Shown here: positions 14,701 to 25,606 of the stretch, piece by piece
How the letters are laid out: each line of letters begins with the position of its first letter
Position numbering within the stretch: the stretch's first letter is position 1
Source of the DNA: Rhynchopus euleeides
Taxonomy: Eukaryota > Euglenozoa > Diplonemea > Diplonemida > Diplonemidae
NCBI GenBank assembly: GCA_963210315.1
Contig: OY723322.1
Coordinates: 62,001 to 126,000 of the forward strand
Direction: 5' to 3'
DNA length: 64,000 bases
Position numbers and translations under genes: made by a program
The notes under the pieces: model-generated
Told to the model about the DNA's origin: nothing
Database searches by the model: none
What the model saw: only the letters and a program-made list of their open reading frames with translations

Positions 14701-16116
14701 ACTCAGCTCAAGGATTTGTCCTGATCTGCATGCACTCAGCTCAAGTATTTGTCCTGATCTGCATGCACTCAGCTAAAGGATTTGTCCTGATCTGCATGCA
14801 CTCAGCTCAAGGATTTGTCCTGATCTGCTTGCACTCAGCTCAAGGATTTGTCCTTATCTGCTTGCACTCAGCTCAAGGATTTGTCCTTATCTGCTTGCAC
14901 TCAGCTCAAGGATTTGTCCTGATCTGCATGCACGCAGCTCAAGTATTTGTCCTGATCTGCATGCACTCAGCTCAAGGATTTGTCCTGATCTGCTTGCACT
15001 CAGCTCAAGGATTTGTCCTGATCTGCATGCACTCAGCTCAAGGATTTGTCCTGATCTGCTTGCACTCAGCTCAAGGATTTGTCCTGATCTGCATGCACGC
15101 AGCTCAAGTATTTGTCCTGATCTGCATGCACTCAGCTCAAGGATTTGTCCTGATCTGCTTGCACTCAGCTCAAGGATTTGTCCTTATCTGCTTGCACTCA
15201 GCTCAAGGATTTGTCCTGATCTGCTTGCACTCAGCTCAAGGATTTGTCCTGATCTGCATGCACTCAGCTCAAGGATTTGTCCTGATCTGCATGCACTCAG
15301 CTCAAGGATTTGTCCTGATCTGCTTGCACTCAGCTCAAGGATTTGTCCTGATCTGCATGCACTCAGCTCAAGGATTTGTCCTTATCTGCTTGTACTCAGC
15401 TCAAGGAGTTGTCCTTATCTGCTTGCACTCAGCTCAAGGATTTGTCCTTATCTGCTTGCACTCAGCTCAAGGATTTGTCCTTATCTGCTTGCACTCAGCT
15501 CAAGGATTTGTCCTGATCTGCATGCACTCAGCTCAAGTATTTGTCCTGATCTGCATGCACTCAGCTCAAGGATTTGTCCTGATCTGCATGCACTCAGCTC
15601 AAGGATTTGTCCTGATCTGCTTGCACTCAGCTCAAGGATTTGTCCTGATCTGCTTGCACTCAGCTCAAGGATTTGTCCTGATCTGCATGCACTCAGCTCA
15701 AGGATTTGTCCTGATCTGCTTGCACTCAGCTCAAGGATTTGTCCTGATCTGCATGCACTCAGCTCAAGGATTTGTCCTGATCTGCTTGCACTCAGCTCAA
15801 GGATTTGTCCTGATCTGCATGCACTCAGCTCAAGGATTTGTCCTGATCTGCTTGCACTCAGCTCAAGGATTTGTCCTTATCTGCTTGCACTCAGCTCAAG
15901 GATTTGTCCTGATCTGCATGCACTCAGCTCAAGTATTTGTCCTGATCTGCATGCACTCAGCTCAAGGATTTGTCCTGATCTGCATGCACTCAGCTCAAGG
16001 ATTTGTCCTGATCTGCTTGCACTCAGCTCAAGGATTTGTCCTTATCTGCTTGTACTCAGCTCAAGGAGTTGTCCTTATCTGCTTGCACTCAGCTCAAGGA
16101 TTTGTCCTTATCTGCT
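8790..16116. repeat. Higher-order repeat blocks inside the 33-bp satellite
   Basis: A rare monomer carrying GCA in place of TCA (reading HAAQV) marks block starts at 8790, 11826, 13014, 13740 and 14928. Spacings are 3036, 1188, 726 and 1188 bp, i.e. 92, 36, 22 and 36 monomers. In the blocks at 8790, 11826, 13740 and 14928 a TAC-class monomer follows at the identical offset of 465 bp, and a second HAAQV monomer follows 165 bp after the first. This shows amplification in multi-monomer blocks, with 36 monomers (1188 bp) as one recurring unit. The block at 13014 is one monomer shorter at its TAC marker. Confidence 0.85.
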
Positions 16117-17476
16117 TGTACTCAGCTCAAGGAGTTGTCCTTATCTGCTTGCACTCAGCTCAAGGATTTGTCCTGATCTGCTTGCACTCAGCTCAAGGAT
16201 TTGTCCTGATCTGCATGCACTCAGCTCAAGGATTTGTCCTGATCTGCATGCACTCAGCTCAAGGATTTGTCCTGATCTGCTTGCACTCAGCTCAAGGATT
16301 TGTCCTGATCTGCATGCACTCAGCTCAAGGATTTGTCCTGATCTGCTTGCACTCAGCTCAAGGATTTGTCCTGATCTGCATGCACTCAGCTCAAGGATTT
16401 GTCCTGATCTGCTTGCACTCAGCTCAAGGATTTGTCCTGATCTGCATGCACTCAGCTCAAGGATTTGTCCTGATCTGCATGCACTCAGCTCAAGGATTTG
16501 TCCTGATCTGCTTGCACTCAGCTCAAGGATTTGTCCTGATCTGCATGCACTCAGCTCAAGGATTTGTCCTGATCTGCTTGCACTCAGCTCAAGGATTTGT
16601 CCTGATCTGCATGCACTCAGCTCAAGGATTTGTCCTGATCTGCTTGCACTCAGCTCAAGGATTTGTCCTGATCTGCATGCACTCAGCTCAAGGATTTGTC
16701 CTGATCTGCATGCACTCAGCTCAAGGATTTGTCCTGATCTGCTTGCACTCAGCTCAAGGATTTGTCCTGATCTGCATGCACTCAGCTCAAGGATTTGTCC
16801 TGATCTGCTTGCACTCAGCTCAAGGATTTGTCCTGATCTGCATGCACTCAGCTCAAGGATTTGTCCTGATCTGCATGCACTCAGCTCAAGGATTTGTCCT
16901 TATCTGCTTGCACTCAGCTCAAGGATTTGTCCTGATCTGCATGCACTCAGCTCAAGGATTTGTCCTGATCTGCTTGCACTCAGCTCAAGGATTTGTCCTT
17001 ATCTGCTTGTACTCAGCTCAAGGAGTTGTCCTTATCTGCTTGCACTCAGCTCAAGGATTTGTCCTTATCTGCTTGCACTCAGCTCAAGGATTTGTCCTTA
17101 TCTGCTTGCACTCAGCTCAAGGATTTGTCCTGATCTGCATGCACTCAGCTCAAGTATTTGTCCTGATCTGCATGCACTCAGCTCAAGGATTTGTCCTGAT
17201 CTGCATGCACTCAGCTCAAGGATTTGTCCTGATCTGCTTGCACTCAGCTCAAGGATTTGTCCTTATCTGCTTGTACTCAGCTCAAGGAGTTGTCCTTATC
17301 TGCTTGCACTCAGCTCAAGGATTTGTCCTGATCTGCATGCACTCAGCTCAAGGATTTGTCCTGATCTGCTTGCACTCAGCTCAAGGATTTGTCCCGATCT
17401 GCTTGCACTCAGCTCAAGGATTTGTCCTGATCTGCTTGCACTCAGCTCAAGGATTTGTCTCAGATCAAGGATTTGT

Positions 17477-18554
17477 GGGCTCCCAGTGGTAAAAAAAACG
17501 CGCTAAACAGGTGAGAAATCTGGGAATTCCTGACCCCCGGGTTTGGGTATGAAGTTAGGATTAGCCCTGACAGCGAGCGGTCGTTGCATTTTTTTGGGCG
17601 AACCGGGAGGGGACTGATACACTGCCCCCTCTCTCGTCTTCTGGCGTCTGCTGCCTGTCAAGTGACAGACAGGGCGGAAGCCGATGACACTATGTTGGCC
17701 GCATGCAGAGGCAGAGGAGAGAGAGGCAGTTGGCAGCTGCGCTCCGGTGCTGGGTTGGTCGTGAACGAATGTCTACTCAGACGTGTGGCATGCTGGATCC
17801 TGGTGGCTTTCCACAGTAATTGTTTCAATAACTGTCAGCAAGGAAGGGAAGAACAAAGGGAAAGGATTTTTTCAATCTGGAGACAAGCTGCGCAGGATCA
17901 ACACCTGTTGATTCCCGTACAAACTGCCCGGAATGGATCATGTGATGTGACCACAATCGCGAATTTTCCGTTTTCCTTGTGTGAGTGTTGACAGCGAACG
18001 CTACTAGTTGGCTTGTTGCTTCCGTCGTTACGTTGTCACACAGCTTGACACAGCGCACGTGTCGAATCAAAAACAGACGATGTGGTCGGAGACCGGCAAG
18101 CGCCCTTCAACTAAAGAGGGTTTGACCAAATGGTTCATGGAACACGAGGGGGGGTCTGGTGGAGACCAAGAAGACCTTTCTTCCGTCGTCAGGAGGTGAT
18201 TCCTGGATGGACTTTTGGCACCCCACCGACTCTGACAGCCCTGGAGGCAGCCAGGCACCGCGGTGGCCACCTGATGCCCCTCCAGACCAGCCCACCCCCG
18301 TGTTTAGGTCCACCTGTGTTCAAGTCCCCCGACCCCCATAGGGACTTACACGGGGGCCCAGGTAAAACTGCAAAAAGAAAAGATAAAAAAAGCCTTCGAG
18401 CCCAAAAAACGAAGTATTATGAGAGATCTGCTTTCTGTGTCTTGTTCGACACGGACAGTGATCCCCAGAGAGAGGCACCATTCTGTACAAGAGAGCTCCC
18501 CCGAGATTGGGGCAGTCAGATTCGTACCCAAGAAAGAACACTGACGAGATGAGG
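17477..18554. other. Non-coding flank between satellite and first gene
   Basis: No supported gene. The stretch follows the decayed last monomer and is the 3' flank of the receptor-like gene. Short open frames on both strands overlap one another and show no recognisable domain. Confidence 0.6.
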
Positions 18555-21500
18555 TTACACACTGGACTTTGGGCAAATGTCCAAGGGCTGGAGGAAGTAC
18601 TCGGCTGCGTCCTCGTCCGTCACCTCCTGCGCACAGCGCAGGAGTCGACCACACACGACAGTTTGCGAATCGACGCCACCTTCAGCAAGTTTTGTTTGGA
18701 ACTCCTCCCTCAAACGAACAACTTGGGCGACCTCCTTGGACACAACCGCATCCCAGAGAAGGGATGCCAATCCGGAGAGCGACTCCCTGCGGGTTTCCTG
18801 GACCCCTTGCAGTTCGTACATCCACTCGACCATGCGAAACTGAGACTTGGCCATCACATCCCACAGGAATACCCGACGGCACTCTGGTCCGAGACTCACA
18901 TAATCTAGTTTGTAGCACTCGTAGTTGTGCTCGATGTCCTTGATGGTGGTGTTTTCCACTGCGCAGAATGACCCGACTTTGCTTGCGTACAGGAGAAGAA
19001 GCCGTGCGGTCGCAGGTGCAGTGCCGTTTAACACGAACACGCGGCTGGCTTCGTTGCCGACGTGACCGCACAAACCAACAGTAGTACAGACACCGCAAGC
19101 AAGTTCAGATCTCGATTCGCTGGCAGTGTGCAGTGTGTAGCTGCCCTTCAGAGCACACACAACATCAAGCGCAACACTCTGGTACGAAGACAGCGTCATG
19201 GATGTGTTCCAGCTCAGATAGACGTACCCATCATTGGTCACTTGGATCGCGGTTTTGTCGACAGTGCCCTGGACAACAGAGACTGAGTCGTTGAGGAGGC
19301 TCAGGAAGGCGCACATTTCGTCCCCGTGACTATCTTGTGAATTCTGAAAGCGAATCACAGCAACTGTCATCCGGCGACGTTGGAGACCAAGACTGAATTT
19401 GTGCACCACCAGCCCCGTGGGGGAGCCCGGAGAGCGGACAGACGCGCTACTCGAGCCGACAGGTGACAGGTGTTCGTCGTTTGGAGCCGCTTCGGCATCA
19501 CTGCAGTCACCCGCCCCTGCAGTCTCGGGTCCTGGGGCACTCACACGGAGGTTCGAGGGGAGGTAGCGGCGATACTCCACAAGGTTCTGCACAATCCCGA
19601 TGAAGGCCCGCTGCATCCTGTTGGGGTGTTCGATGGCCTGCAGGTAATCCAGCTCTTCCAGCCGCATGCAGGCAATGCACTCGGCAAGGGTCTCGGCAAT
19701 CTCGTTACTGTCCAGCAGAGAGCGCACCTTTGCGCTCTCCGCACGATACCTGCGAAAGCCCGCGGTCCCAAACAAGAGGAACACCAACCCAATGCCACCA
19801 CTCAGTAAGGCAACTGACAACAGGCTCAGTTCAGATCTGTCCAAAACTGGGGGCGGGTAGAACAACTCGCCATCGACTGTAAGGTCCTCGAAGAAGCGGT
19901 CGATATGTATCGCGTAGTCAGCAATCCGCCGAGAGGGTGTCTCTCCAGACTTCTCCAGAAACACACCAGCCCCACTACGAAGGTCTCTCGTCGCCCCCTC
20001 TTGTGTGTCGTGTGGACGAGCCTCGGTGACCCAGTGCACAAACTCGACCGCTGACACAACAGCTTCGCGTGTCAGGGACGCTGTTTCAATGTGCCGTGGA
20101 AGGCCGATGTACAGCATGCTGGTGAACGGGTACCCTTCGTCTGCTGGGGTCTTTGCACTTCCCGATTCGGGAACAGGACGGATCGTCCCAAGGGCCCATG
20201 CATCTGCAACGTTCTTGGCGATCACAGTCACGGAGCCTGTCCTCTGCGATACGAACTCCGCCAGTGTGTGTTCTGATTCCACATCCGTCATCGTTCGGAA
20301 GCTCCCTGAACCAAGTTGCCAAGGGACACCAAGTGCGTCCAGCACGAGCCGGAAGACGTTGTCGTGACCCACGAGCAAGATCGGCACCCGGGGAAGGGGC
20401 AGATGGGCGTTGCCCCGAGCCACCCGCCAGTCGCTCCAGGATGCTACATCACCCAGGAGGATATCCTTCAGAACGTCGACGCCAAGGTCGAGTGAGGCAC
20501 TCAGTCCTGGCACCCCCAGGTTGCACACAAACACGAGGGGGGATGAGGACACAGGAACCCAGGTGTACAGCAACGGTGTCTTCCCCTTGTAGGCCACGCC
20601 CTCTGCTGATACTGCAAGTTGTGGGGCTGCACGCCGAGCGGCCAGAATAGATTGGTGTCGTTGCAGCACGCTCGGGGTCACCGCACTTGTGCGGAAAGTC
20701 TGAACGATGCGGGTGGGGTTGACGCGCTGGTGGAAGATGAACGCCAAACTGTTTATCGAGTGGTCTGTTTCTGGGTCCAGCGTCACCAGCCCTGTCACGC
20801 TCTCGCGGGTTTTCCACCAGGAGTCCCCACAGCGGGATGCCCACAGCTCGGCGAGCACGCGGTTCCCGAGGGACGCCGTCACAGGGAGAAAATTCGCAGC
20901 CCTGGCAATATCCCTGGGGGTCCGTGATGTGTACACCCAATGGAAAAAAATCAGCGTCTCGTGGTACCTCCTGCATTCTGCATCCACCTGCTCCTGAGTC
21001 GGCTCAGTCCTCAGGTGCCTCCGCAGAGCAACGACAGGGTCATACGTCTGCCAGTAGACCAAATACGACACACCAAGAATCGGGTACCCGGGTTTGTCAG
21101 TCAGGTCGGTGGTCAGCCTCTGTGGATGGTATGATGCGCTGTCAACAGCGAGCTCCGTATTGTCACGGTCAGGGACTGTGAGGATCCCTGCCCTGTTCTC
21201 GAGAATGGCAAAAGGCAGGTATTTTGCCATAGCTGTCGCGACTCCGACGTACCCGATGCTGTAGTGCGTGTTCTTCACGTAGGCTGCAAGGGAACTGGAT
21301 CCCGGTTTCAGGGTGTAGTTGAAACCCACCTCCGCGAGGCGCTTGGTGACGCTGCACCTTCCTCCGCGCACACACCCGTCAGTTTGGAGCCACCCGAATG
21401 CAGCAAGCGCGGACGACATAACAAAGGAGGTCCCAGATGAGGTGCCACGCGCAACGACTTCGATGGGCTGGTGCGGCAACTTGACACGTGTGTTCGCAGC

Positions 21501-21905
21501 CTGGAGGATAGGATCATCCCAGTACCTGATGTCCAACGAGAAGATGCCCGCAATCACCTCCCGAGTCAGCGTCAGCCCAGTCACGGAGTTGCCAAGGTTG
21601 AACACAAGTACCACTGGTGCGCATACAAGTGGCAGCATCTGCAGTCCCGGCAGGTAGTCCTCCTCTGCAATGAGACCCTCGCTGGTGGCAAAGTTTGTAG
21701 CGTTGTCAGCGATGTCCTGCAACCCTGCCCCGCTACCTGACTTAGTGTACGACATGGTGGTCAGGCCCTCCCTCTTCTGCTCATGCAGTGGCATCCACTC
21801 ATCGAGCAGCGGACCCGAGAGGGTGCCACCGCTGCCGTGCAGATGGAGACTCCGTGCAGCCGTCGTTCCCAGCACCGTGGACACAAGAACATAAAGGACC
21901 TTCAT
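18555..21905 (-). CDS. Receptor-like protein: two PstS-type binding domains, one TM helix, degenerate nucleotide cyclase domain
   Basis: 1116 residues in one uninterrupted frame. Residues 1-17 form a signal peptide. The ectodomain starts with a PstS-like phosphate-binding fold: the anion-loop motifs GSGGTLSGP, TKSGSGAG and RGTSSGTSF are visible. A second, more diverged copy occupies about residues 430-640 and lacks clear anion loops. A single membrane helix lies at about 695-717, followed by a roughly 120-residue cytosolic linker and a class III cyclase-like domain at about 840-1020 (GTVDK, then TNDGYVYLSWN). The first metal-binding aspartate expected after the first strand is missing (VAVIRFQ), so catalysis is unlikely. 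The architecture resembles receptor-type cyclases of Euglenozoa but with a type II (PstS) sensor. The ATG is 14 nt below a CACACAACAG acceptor-like site (AG at 21920-21921). Ligand and output are unknown. Confidence 0.85.
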   Translation of the reverse strand: MKVLYVLVSTVLGTTAARSLHLHGSGGTLSGPLLDEWMPLHEQKREGLTTMSYTKSGSGAGLQDIADNATNFATSEGLIAEEDYLPGLQMLPLVCAPVVLVFNLGNSVTGLTLTREVIAGIFSLDIRYWDDPILQAANTRVKLPHQPIEVVARGTSSGTSFVMSSALAAFGWLQTDGCVRGGRCSVTKRLAEVGFNYTLKPGSSSLAAYVKNTHYSIGYVGVATAMAKYLPFAILENRAGILTVPDRDNTELAVDSASYHPQRLTTDLTDKPGYPILGVSYLVYWQTYDPVVALRRHLRTEPTQEQVDAECRRYHETLIFFHWVYTSRTPRDIARAANFLPVTASLGNRVLAELWASRCGDSWWKTRESVTGLVTLDPETDHSINSLAFIFHQRVNPTRIVQTFRTSAVTPSVLQRHQSILAARRAAPQLAVSAEGVAYKGKTPLLYTWVPVSSSPLVFVCNLGVPGLSASLDLGVDVLKDILLGDVASWSDWRVARGNAHLPLPRVPILLVGHDNVFRLVLDALGVPWQLGSGSFRTMTDVESEHTLAEFVSQRTGSVTVIAKNVADAWALGTIRPVPESGSAKTPADEGYPFTSMLYIGLPRHIETASLTREAVVSAVEFVHWVTEARPHDTQEGATRDLRSGAGVFLEKSGETPSRRIADYAIHIDRFFEDLTVDGELFYPPPVLDRSELSLLSVALLSGGIGLVFLLFGTAGFRRYRAESAKVRSLLDSNEIAETLAECIACMRLEELDYLQAIEHPNRMQRAFIGIVQNLVEYRRYLPSNLRVSAPGPETAGAGDCSDAEAAPNDEHLSPVGSSSASVRSPGSPTGLVVHKFSLGLQRRRMTVAVIRFQNSQDSHGDEMCAFLSLLNDSVSVVQGTVDKTAIQVTNDGYVYLSWNTSMTLSSYQSVALDVVCALKGSYTLHTASESRSELACGVCTTVGLCGHVGNEASRVFVLNGTAPATARLLLLYASKVGSFCAVENTTIKDIEHNYECYKLDYVSLGPECRRVFLWDVMAKSQFRMVEWMYELQGVQETRRESLSGLASLLWDAVVSKEVAQVVRLREEFQTKLAEGGVDSQTVVCGRLLRCAQEVTDEDAAEYFLQPLDICPKSSV

Positions 21906-24569
21906 AATTATTCAACAACCTGTTGTGTGAGGTGGGGATGATGCTGTCAATGAGTCTGGCAAACGGATCGAATCTTGAGGGTTGAGCGTGCGGGTGCTCG
22001 CAAGGGGTGGAGACAGGGTGTGTGGTCTGCAGGTGGTTGTTTCGAAATATAGTTCGGTTGTTTTCCCAGCTGTCTGTCCTGTATGCCATCATCTTTGGAC
22101 ACCTGGTCAGGCCATACTTGCATTTTTTGGCAGAGGGCACAGCGGCCGGTTCGGAAAATGTATTAAACCAGACGATTTGGGGACGCCGTGCAACAAACTG
22201 TCATGGCAATTTGAACACTCCCCCTCTTGCGCGACGGCATGGGTCGAGATTTCCCTTCAAAGAAAAGTTGACGGTCGTCCCCAACCGAATAGTCGCCAGA
22301 TCATGCAAGGCTGGGTAAAGCGGGCAGGTCTCGAATGACGGGACGCAATTCCACTGACTAAAAAACGTGAGGCTACCAATGACAGAAAATCAGGCCGCGT
22401 TGGATACTCACAAGCCCATGACGAGTACGCCCTGCGGCCGTCCTCTCATTTGACTGTGTCGGATGGCAGGGCTGCTTCTTTACCTACAGGACAAGGCGTT
22501 CGTTGGGCAGAGACACACGCACACAGATAATACTAGAATCAGAAGGTGAAGCACTCAGCACGGCCCGATTTGATGTCATTTTCCCGAAGAAGTTGGTGTC
22601 TTCGTGGACTGGAGTGGAACCTTCACAGGCATGACACAGAATTCGAGCGCACGTTTTTATCATGCTGCGGATCCCGCAAACCCGCAAACCCTTCACCAGA
22701 GGACACACCCACTGCCAACCCTAAACGAAACAACAAGATACACATAATGACTGAACGTAAAGAAATCTTGATGGGTTGGGAGGCTTCACAGAAGAGAACA
22801 CCCGCCTTGTGGTCGATGTGGTCGATGGCACCGAACGGCGAAATACGGAAGGCAGACTGATTCTTCTGTGCATTGCAGTGGAATTCAGCGCACAAACAGC
22901 ACAAAACATCTTCAGCGAGTCTGGCGAATCACTTACAGAACATGCCAGCTGTCCAGCCTGAATTCCATGCCCAGAGCAGAACCCGTTTGGTATGTTGGTC
23001 TATCGCGTGCGATATCGCCATTGCAACGGTGAAACACAGCGCACGACAGAGGTTGGGAAAGCTCGCTGGAAATAGAGTACAAAGCCAAAGTCATCCGCAT
23101 ATGTGTTCTTTCAGAAGTCACTTCAGGCAAAGCAATGTGTCGCTTCAGGCACCAGGCCTGCTCACCACCCCCTGTGACCGGCAAGAGTGTTTTTTTTGGC
23201 CACCTGGCACCGCGGTTTCCGGTTCCTCATCAGGCATCAACGAGGTATAATTCGTTCCCCCCCCCCCCACCCCACCCCCGCGCACCCCCCCCCCTCCCCC
23301 CCTGCACCATGGGAAAATGGGTCTCCGGCCTCCCCCTGTGCGGCGATTATTCATCACCCTCGAGCAACATTCACCGCCCTTTTGACGACATCGAAGGTGT
23401 CACAACACCGCACACGCTTCTCGGAGAGCAGGGAGAGGGAAGGTGCCAAGAAAGTCCCAGAAAGAAAGCCCGCACATTCCGTTGACAGCAAGATCGGGAC
23501 ACGAATGAAAAACACAACTCGAGGGGGCCTTCGCTCTGTGTCAAACTGTGTCAGTTTAACACCTGTTTTGTTAGGCCGGTCACTCTCTGCACTTGAGCAA
23601 AGGCCCCCAGTGGCAGGTCTGCGGCAGGCCAGTGAGGCAGACTCAGAAGACAACACAACTCACAGATACAACAGGCCTGCTGGGCTGCGTTTGCAGGACA
23701 CATGCATACACTGACTGCCGAGAGGTGGCAACCTCAGTCCCGCCTGGCCTCCGGATCAGCGAACGTAACGGTTGCTCAGGGAGTGTGGTTCCTCGACTCC
23801 AACGGATTCCCAGCCCAGCAGAAGCACATACCCCCCTCCCCCCCACCCCGCCCCCCCCGACCAGAACGCATGCCATCACTTTCCACAGCCACCCAAACAA
23901 CCCAAACCTTGCAAGCTACCTGCGAGTCACCGGTAAACATGCTGCGGCCGAGTGCTGAAGGGCAGGAGCCAGAAAGAATATGTGCACCCACTGGATTACA
24001 CCATCACAGATATCTGGGGTAACTCCCGTTCGACTCAGGGATCAAGCAGCAGACCAACATGCGGTGGCCCTGCTAAACCTTGTCAGCGCTGTGTCTGGAG
24101 ACTGTGAAGATCAATTTGCCTTTACTTGATGTGGCACCACAACAACGCTTGTCACGAACCCAGAAAGTGCATGATCTTGGTGCACAACCCCTTGTAACCG
24201 ACCCGAGACATTGGGCAGAAACAATGACGGAAATCAGTCAAGACCCCCAAAAGTAGTACAGAGGCAACAGCGACCACCCCGATGCCCTGCGGGTCGCCGA
24301 GCATCTTGGGGTGGTCCAGGTGTCAGACCTCGGGTACGGAAAAAGGAATGGAATCACGAAGCACGCACGCACACACGCAGAACGAACAGCGCACAGCCTA
24401 TCACTCTGCATTCACCTGGTCTCTTCGCACAGACACGTCTGTGCGACCATGTGCCACTACCGCCATGAGAGACGCAGCTGCAATTCCATGTGGAAGCTCA
24501 TAGCTCACTTCCCGAACTTTGACTAAAGGTAATCAGGGACACATGCTGCACCGGGGCCTCCACTGCCGG
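21906..24569. other. Intergenic, no gene seen; C-rich tracts
   Basis: No open frame with a recognisable domain. Two strongly C-rich pyrimidine tracts lie at about 23255-23310 and 23829-23860. Confidence 0.6.
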
Positions 24570-25418
24570 TTACGCATCAACCTGCAGTGGTTCCCGTGCA
24601 GCCTGCAGCTTCGCGGGGTCGAAGCCCTCCTGGAACCAGGGATGTTGCACGATCATGTCGATGGACGCTCGCGCTGATGGAGCAGTCACAAGGATCATCC
24701 CGACCATCTGGCGAGCACCGGCCGAGAAGGATTCCGGCATTGTGTACGTCCCCCGAACGATCATCTGAAACAACGCGTCGTCATCTGCGTGATCGAAAGG
24801 AAGCAGGCCAGACTGCATCGCGTAGAGAATCACGCCACACGACCAGATGTCTGCCGTCACCCCCTCGTAGGAAGGCTCCGAAAGCACCTCCGGCGCGACG
24901 TAGTTGGGCGACCCGCACACACTCTTCTCCGTGCTGTGCACGCTAGCCATTCCGAAGTCAGTAATCTTCAGCTTGCCGTTCAGGTCGATCAAGATGTTCT
25001 CTGGCTTCAGGTCGCGGTGGATGACGCCTTGGTTGTGGCAGTAGTGCACCCCCATGATGAGTTGCTGGAAGTACCCACGTGTCTCCGGCTCGGGAAACCC
25101 CTTCCCCTCCACATCCTGCAGCTTCTGCAACAGCTCGCAACCACGGACGAGTTCCATCACAAGGTAGAGACTCTTCTCGGTCTGGAACACATCTGTGACA
25201 CTGATCACATTCTCGTGCTTCAGCAAACGCGTGATGCCAATCTCCATCAGAATCTGCTGCTTCATCGACTCCTTCTGGATGCGCTCTTTCGAAAACACCT
25301 TTATCGCTACTTCCTCTCCGGTCCGGGTGTGGCGCCCCATCTTCACCTTGGCGAAAGCACCACTGCCGATGGTCTTCCCCAGCTCGAAATCTCCGATGGT
25401 AAGGGTCTTCATTCCCAT
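24570..25418 (-). CDS. Serine/threonine protein kinase, CAMK/SNF1-like, kinase domain only
   Basis: 282 residues, almost entirely catalytic domain. In order: glycine loop GSGAFAKV (18-25), ATP-anchoring Lys40 in AIKVF, HRDLKPEN with catalytic Asp136, DFG at 154-156, and CGSPNYVAPE in the activation segment. CGSPNY followed by APE is typical of the CAMK/AMPK-SNF1 group; the phosphorylated Thr of AMPK is replaced here by Ser (KSVCG). There is no regulatory C-terminal extension, so substrate and control are not predictable. The start is the ATG at 25416-25418; an acceptor-like AG lies 18 nt upstream after CACTATCAAAGC. N-terminal MGMK could allow myristoylation, but weakly. The next gene upstream ends only 188 bp away, so the two may be co-transcribed. 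Stop is TAA. Confidence 0.93.
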   Translation of the reverse strand: MGMKTLTIGDFELGKTIGSGAFAKVKMGRHTRTGEEVAIKVFSKERIQKESMKQQILMEIGITRLLKHENVISVTDVFQTEKSLYLVMELVRGCELLQKLQDVEGKGFPEPETRGYFQQLIMGVHYCHNQGVIHRDLKPENILIDLNGKLKITDFGMASVHSTEKSVCGSPNYVAPEVLSEPSYEGVTADIWSCGVILYAMQSGLLPFDHADDDALFQMIVRGTYTMPESFSAGARQMVGMILVTAPSARASIDMIVQHPWFQEGFDPAKLQAAREPLQVDA

Positions 25419-25606
25419 TGACTCGACCACTCAGGCCTGCTTTGATAGTGGGGTGTGGGCATATGACATGTACGGCAAACCAGAGTGGACTGCAGCAAAA
25501 GAGGAGTGGGGCTGGCTGGGGCGGGCTGGGGGTGTGTCTCTGGGCCACATTACGCATCATGCCCCCTGACAAGGGTGGCACCTACGGGCAAGTGATCGCT
25601 ACTTCG

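Larger units (their letters stand above)
1..17476. repeat. 33-bp satellite array, about 529 monomers, continues off the left edge
   Basis: The whole interval is head-to-tail 33-bp monomers. A monomer can be read from position 12 and on the plus strand translates as the 11-residue word MHSAQGFVLIC. The phase is exact: monomer starts at 12, 3609, 14928 and 17436 all differ by whole multiples of 33, so 528 complete monomers follow one another without net insertion or deletion. Variation is limited to a few substitutions that define classes: ATG or TTG at the monomer start, CTG or CTT before ATC, and a linked TAC/GTT/CTT class, plus a class with GTA for GGA. The last monomer is truncated at about 17459 and decays into a partial copy. 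One substitution creates TGA at 3582-3584; otherwise the frame is open for 13.9 kb (3609-17492). I read this as satellite DNA, not a gene. Confidence 0.97.

Noticed and set aside
3609-17492. A 4627-codon open frame of MHSAQGFVLIC-type repeats as a giant protein gene
   Set aside because: It is a by-product of a 33-bp (3 x 11) monomer without indels. It has no unique domain or start context, variants are largely non-synonymous, and it lies opposite to the direction of all genes.
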